From positions 4,792,107 through 4,856,106 of the forward strand of contig JAMXBB010000008.1 of assembly GCA_024138015.1 (NCBI GenBank): a stretch of DNA of 64,000 nt, written 5' to 3'. Under the pieces are notes generated by a model, which saw nothing but the letters and a program-made list of their open reading frames with translations, had not been told where the DNA came from and made no database searches. Of the stretch, positions 62,548 to 64,000 are shown one piece after another. Both the position numbers and the translations under genes were made by a program. Each line of letters opens with the position of its first letter. The first letter of the stretch is position 1. The DNA comes from Lumnitzera littorea (Eukaryota; Streptophyta; Magnoliopsida; Myrtales; Combretaceae).

Positions 62548-64000
62548 GTATCGAGATGAGTGTATTTGGAAAATATAAAATTTCACCCTGATGCATGTAT
62601 TAGTGTCCCTACGGCAGTAATCAATAAAATTCTTGTGTATAACATAGAGCAATAATTTGTAGAAGTAAATACTGTTATGGGTGATTTTAATGCATAAAGT
62701 TTAGCTTATCTCCTTCAATATAATTATTACACCCTGGACCGAGGGCATAACAATTCCATCACATACTTATACGTAGCATGAATATGTGATACCCATATCT
62801 AACTCAAATTCAAAATCTAATAATATAAATGTGCAAAGACTCTCAATATAAATATCAACTTAGTATTTCAAATCTATATATGGAAATCTAGAGGAACATA
62901 TCAAATGCCAGTTATAGTCACGATAACATAGGAGAATTTTACTTATTTACCATTATATATAATAAATATTATATATTTATTAATTATATGAAAACTATTA
63001 CTAATTTTCTAACTCTATCTTGTATCTCTAAAATACGATATACATTTAATTATATTAATATCATATTTAAGAATACGACATAATTATTGTAGACAAAACA
63101 TTAATTCACATTTATAAAATGGGATACTTTTACTATTTTTAATGTCGTATTTTTTAAATGCAATTTAAGCTTTGTCTTTATATAATATCTTTTATTTAAT
63201 ACATCTTTATATAATTTTTTTAAAAAAGTAATAATAACATAGTTTGAAAATAAATGAGTACACTAAAGGCTCTTTTAACATATCGGTTATCAATAATGTC
63301 ATCTCCACCGAAGTTATCGTCCAGAATATATGTCACAGCCATGACCCAACATGATAATTAATAATTAATATGAAACCAAAACACATAGGCCATTTGGAAC
63401 CAGACCCCCTGGATTAAGTTTTGAAAATGTGGTATCGGATAGATTTAAGGGTGTCATAGAAAATGTTTTCTTGGAGCATTTTCAATATTCAATTGAAGTT
63501 TTATAATTATCAAATATTATTTTAATAATCTTAAGAAGTTTGTATATATTGGTAGTTTCTAATGGTAAATGGTCATGAAAAGTGGCACACAAATGTTAGT
63601 GGGTGCCAACCAAGGAAATGCTAATTGTAACTTTTCATAATTGGAAATCAATATCTCAAATTTTATTGACATTTTTTTCCTGATATTGGCTACAACTTTT
63701 GTTCACGCCATTATCTTCTACTAAAAGCTATTGACATTTGCGCAACCCCTCAAAACTACTAGAATAATGTTTGGGGTAAATCAGTCCACTCCCTTATATA
63801 TATATGCCTTCAAATGCACTTAATTTCTTTACCTTTGAAATTAAGCATCTAGCCCTAGTCTTTGAAAAAACGTACTCTTAAATGCTATTTTGCTTTTTTG
63901 TCCTCAAATAAAATAAAAAAGAAAAACTTAAATTAAAAAATATATATATAAGCCAAGGATAAATTTTTCATTTTGAAGTTTAAATACTCTTTTAAGATTT
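60331..64000. other. AT-rich intergenic end of window
   Basis: No gene supported. It contains a (TA)n run at 62509-62544 flanked by TTAAGTATCGA on both sides, a GC-richer block at about 61980-62150 of unknown nature, and a TATA-like TTATATATATATGCC near 63795-63809 with no reading frame after it in the remaining sequence. Confidence 0.5.

Noticed and set aside
1..64000. CRISPR array, prophage, operon or tRNA gene
   Set aside because: No regularly spaced short repeats with unique spacers, no bacterial gene organisation, and no cloverleaf with a convincing GGTTCGAATCC box. GGTTCGA-like matches fall inside LTR copies.

Overview
This window looks like AT-rich nuclear DNA of a flowering plant, most likely a eudicot. 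It contains intron-containing plant genes (a laccase with GT-AG introns and an LRR receptor of the pollen-receptor type), plant-type Ty3/gypsy fragments, a TRIM element of the 5S-rRNA-bearing Cassandra type, and many fold-back MITEs. I see no tRNA gene, CRISPR array, bacterial operon or organelle gene. The species cannot be named from the sequence.

Genes are few. (1) A complete laccase on the minus strand (36427-41049) can be assembled from seven exons into a 570-residue secreted multicopper oxidase with all four copper-ligand motifs. It has a TATA box about 110 bp upstream of the start and a duplicated 33-bp block further up the promoter. (2) An LRR receptor-like gene on the minus strand (21366-22346) resembles the extracellular half of pollen receptor-like kinases but stops soon after the membrane segment, with no kinase. 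(3) A broken laccase copy (17436-18165), intron included, lies next to a gypsy fragment. (4) A lone signal-peptide exon (33410-33497, plus strand) has a TATA box and a splice donor but no visible continuation.

Most of the rest is mobile DNA. Seven related elements of about 3 to 3.5 kb (1-1128 partial, 2895-5917, 10840-14356, 25990-28955, 43206-46125, 48243-51202, 51824-54881) begin TGTAAGCC-like and end GTGTNACA-like. Four have perfect 5-bp target duplications (ATACT, CTCAT, ACAAG, TAATA), so they read as solo LTRs of one divergent family. An eighth, more distant one (23751-30538, duplication ACTAA) is itself interrupted by one of the seven. It sits inside the integrase/chromodomain region of an older chromovirus, and the reading frame of that host element resumes exactly across the insertion.

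The most unusual signal is inside these LTRs. In one orientation they carry a conserved TATA box, then a GTAAGT splice donor, an intron-like 650-675 nt segment, a TTTTGCAG acceptor, and a start codon opening a stretch of exactly 24 nt that ends at a second donor (GTTAGT or GTTGGT). This is a possible spliced leader with a micro-exon built into the LTR.

Layout: 1-8 kb LTR copies, Cassandra TRIM and two fold-back MITEs; 8-18 kb hAT-like debris, an LTR, a gypsy integrase fragment and the laccase fragment; 18-23 kb AT-rich spacer and the LRR gene; 23-32 kb nested retroelements; 32-36 kb spacer with the orphan exon; 36-41 kb laccase; 43-56 kb solo LTRs, a Tat-like gag fragment and another LTR remnant; 56-64 kb non-coding, with possible LTR debris and simple repeats.
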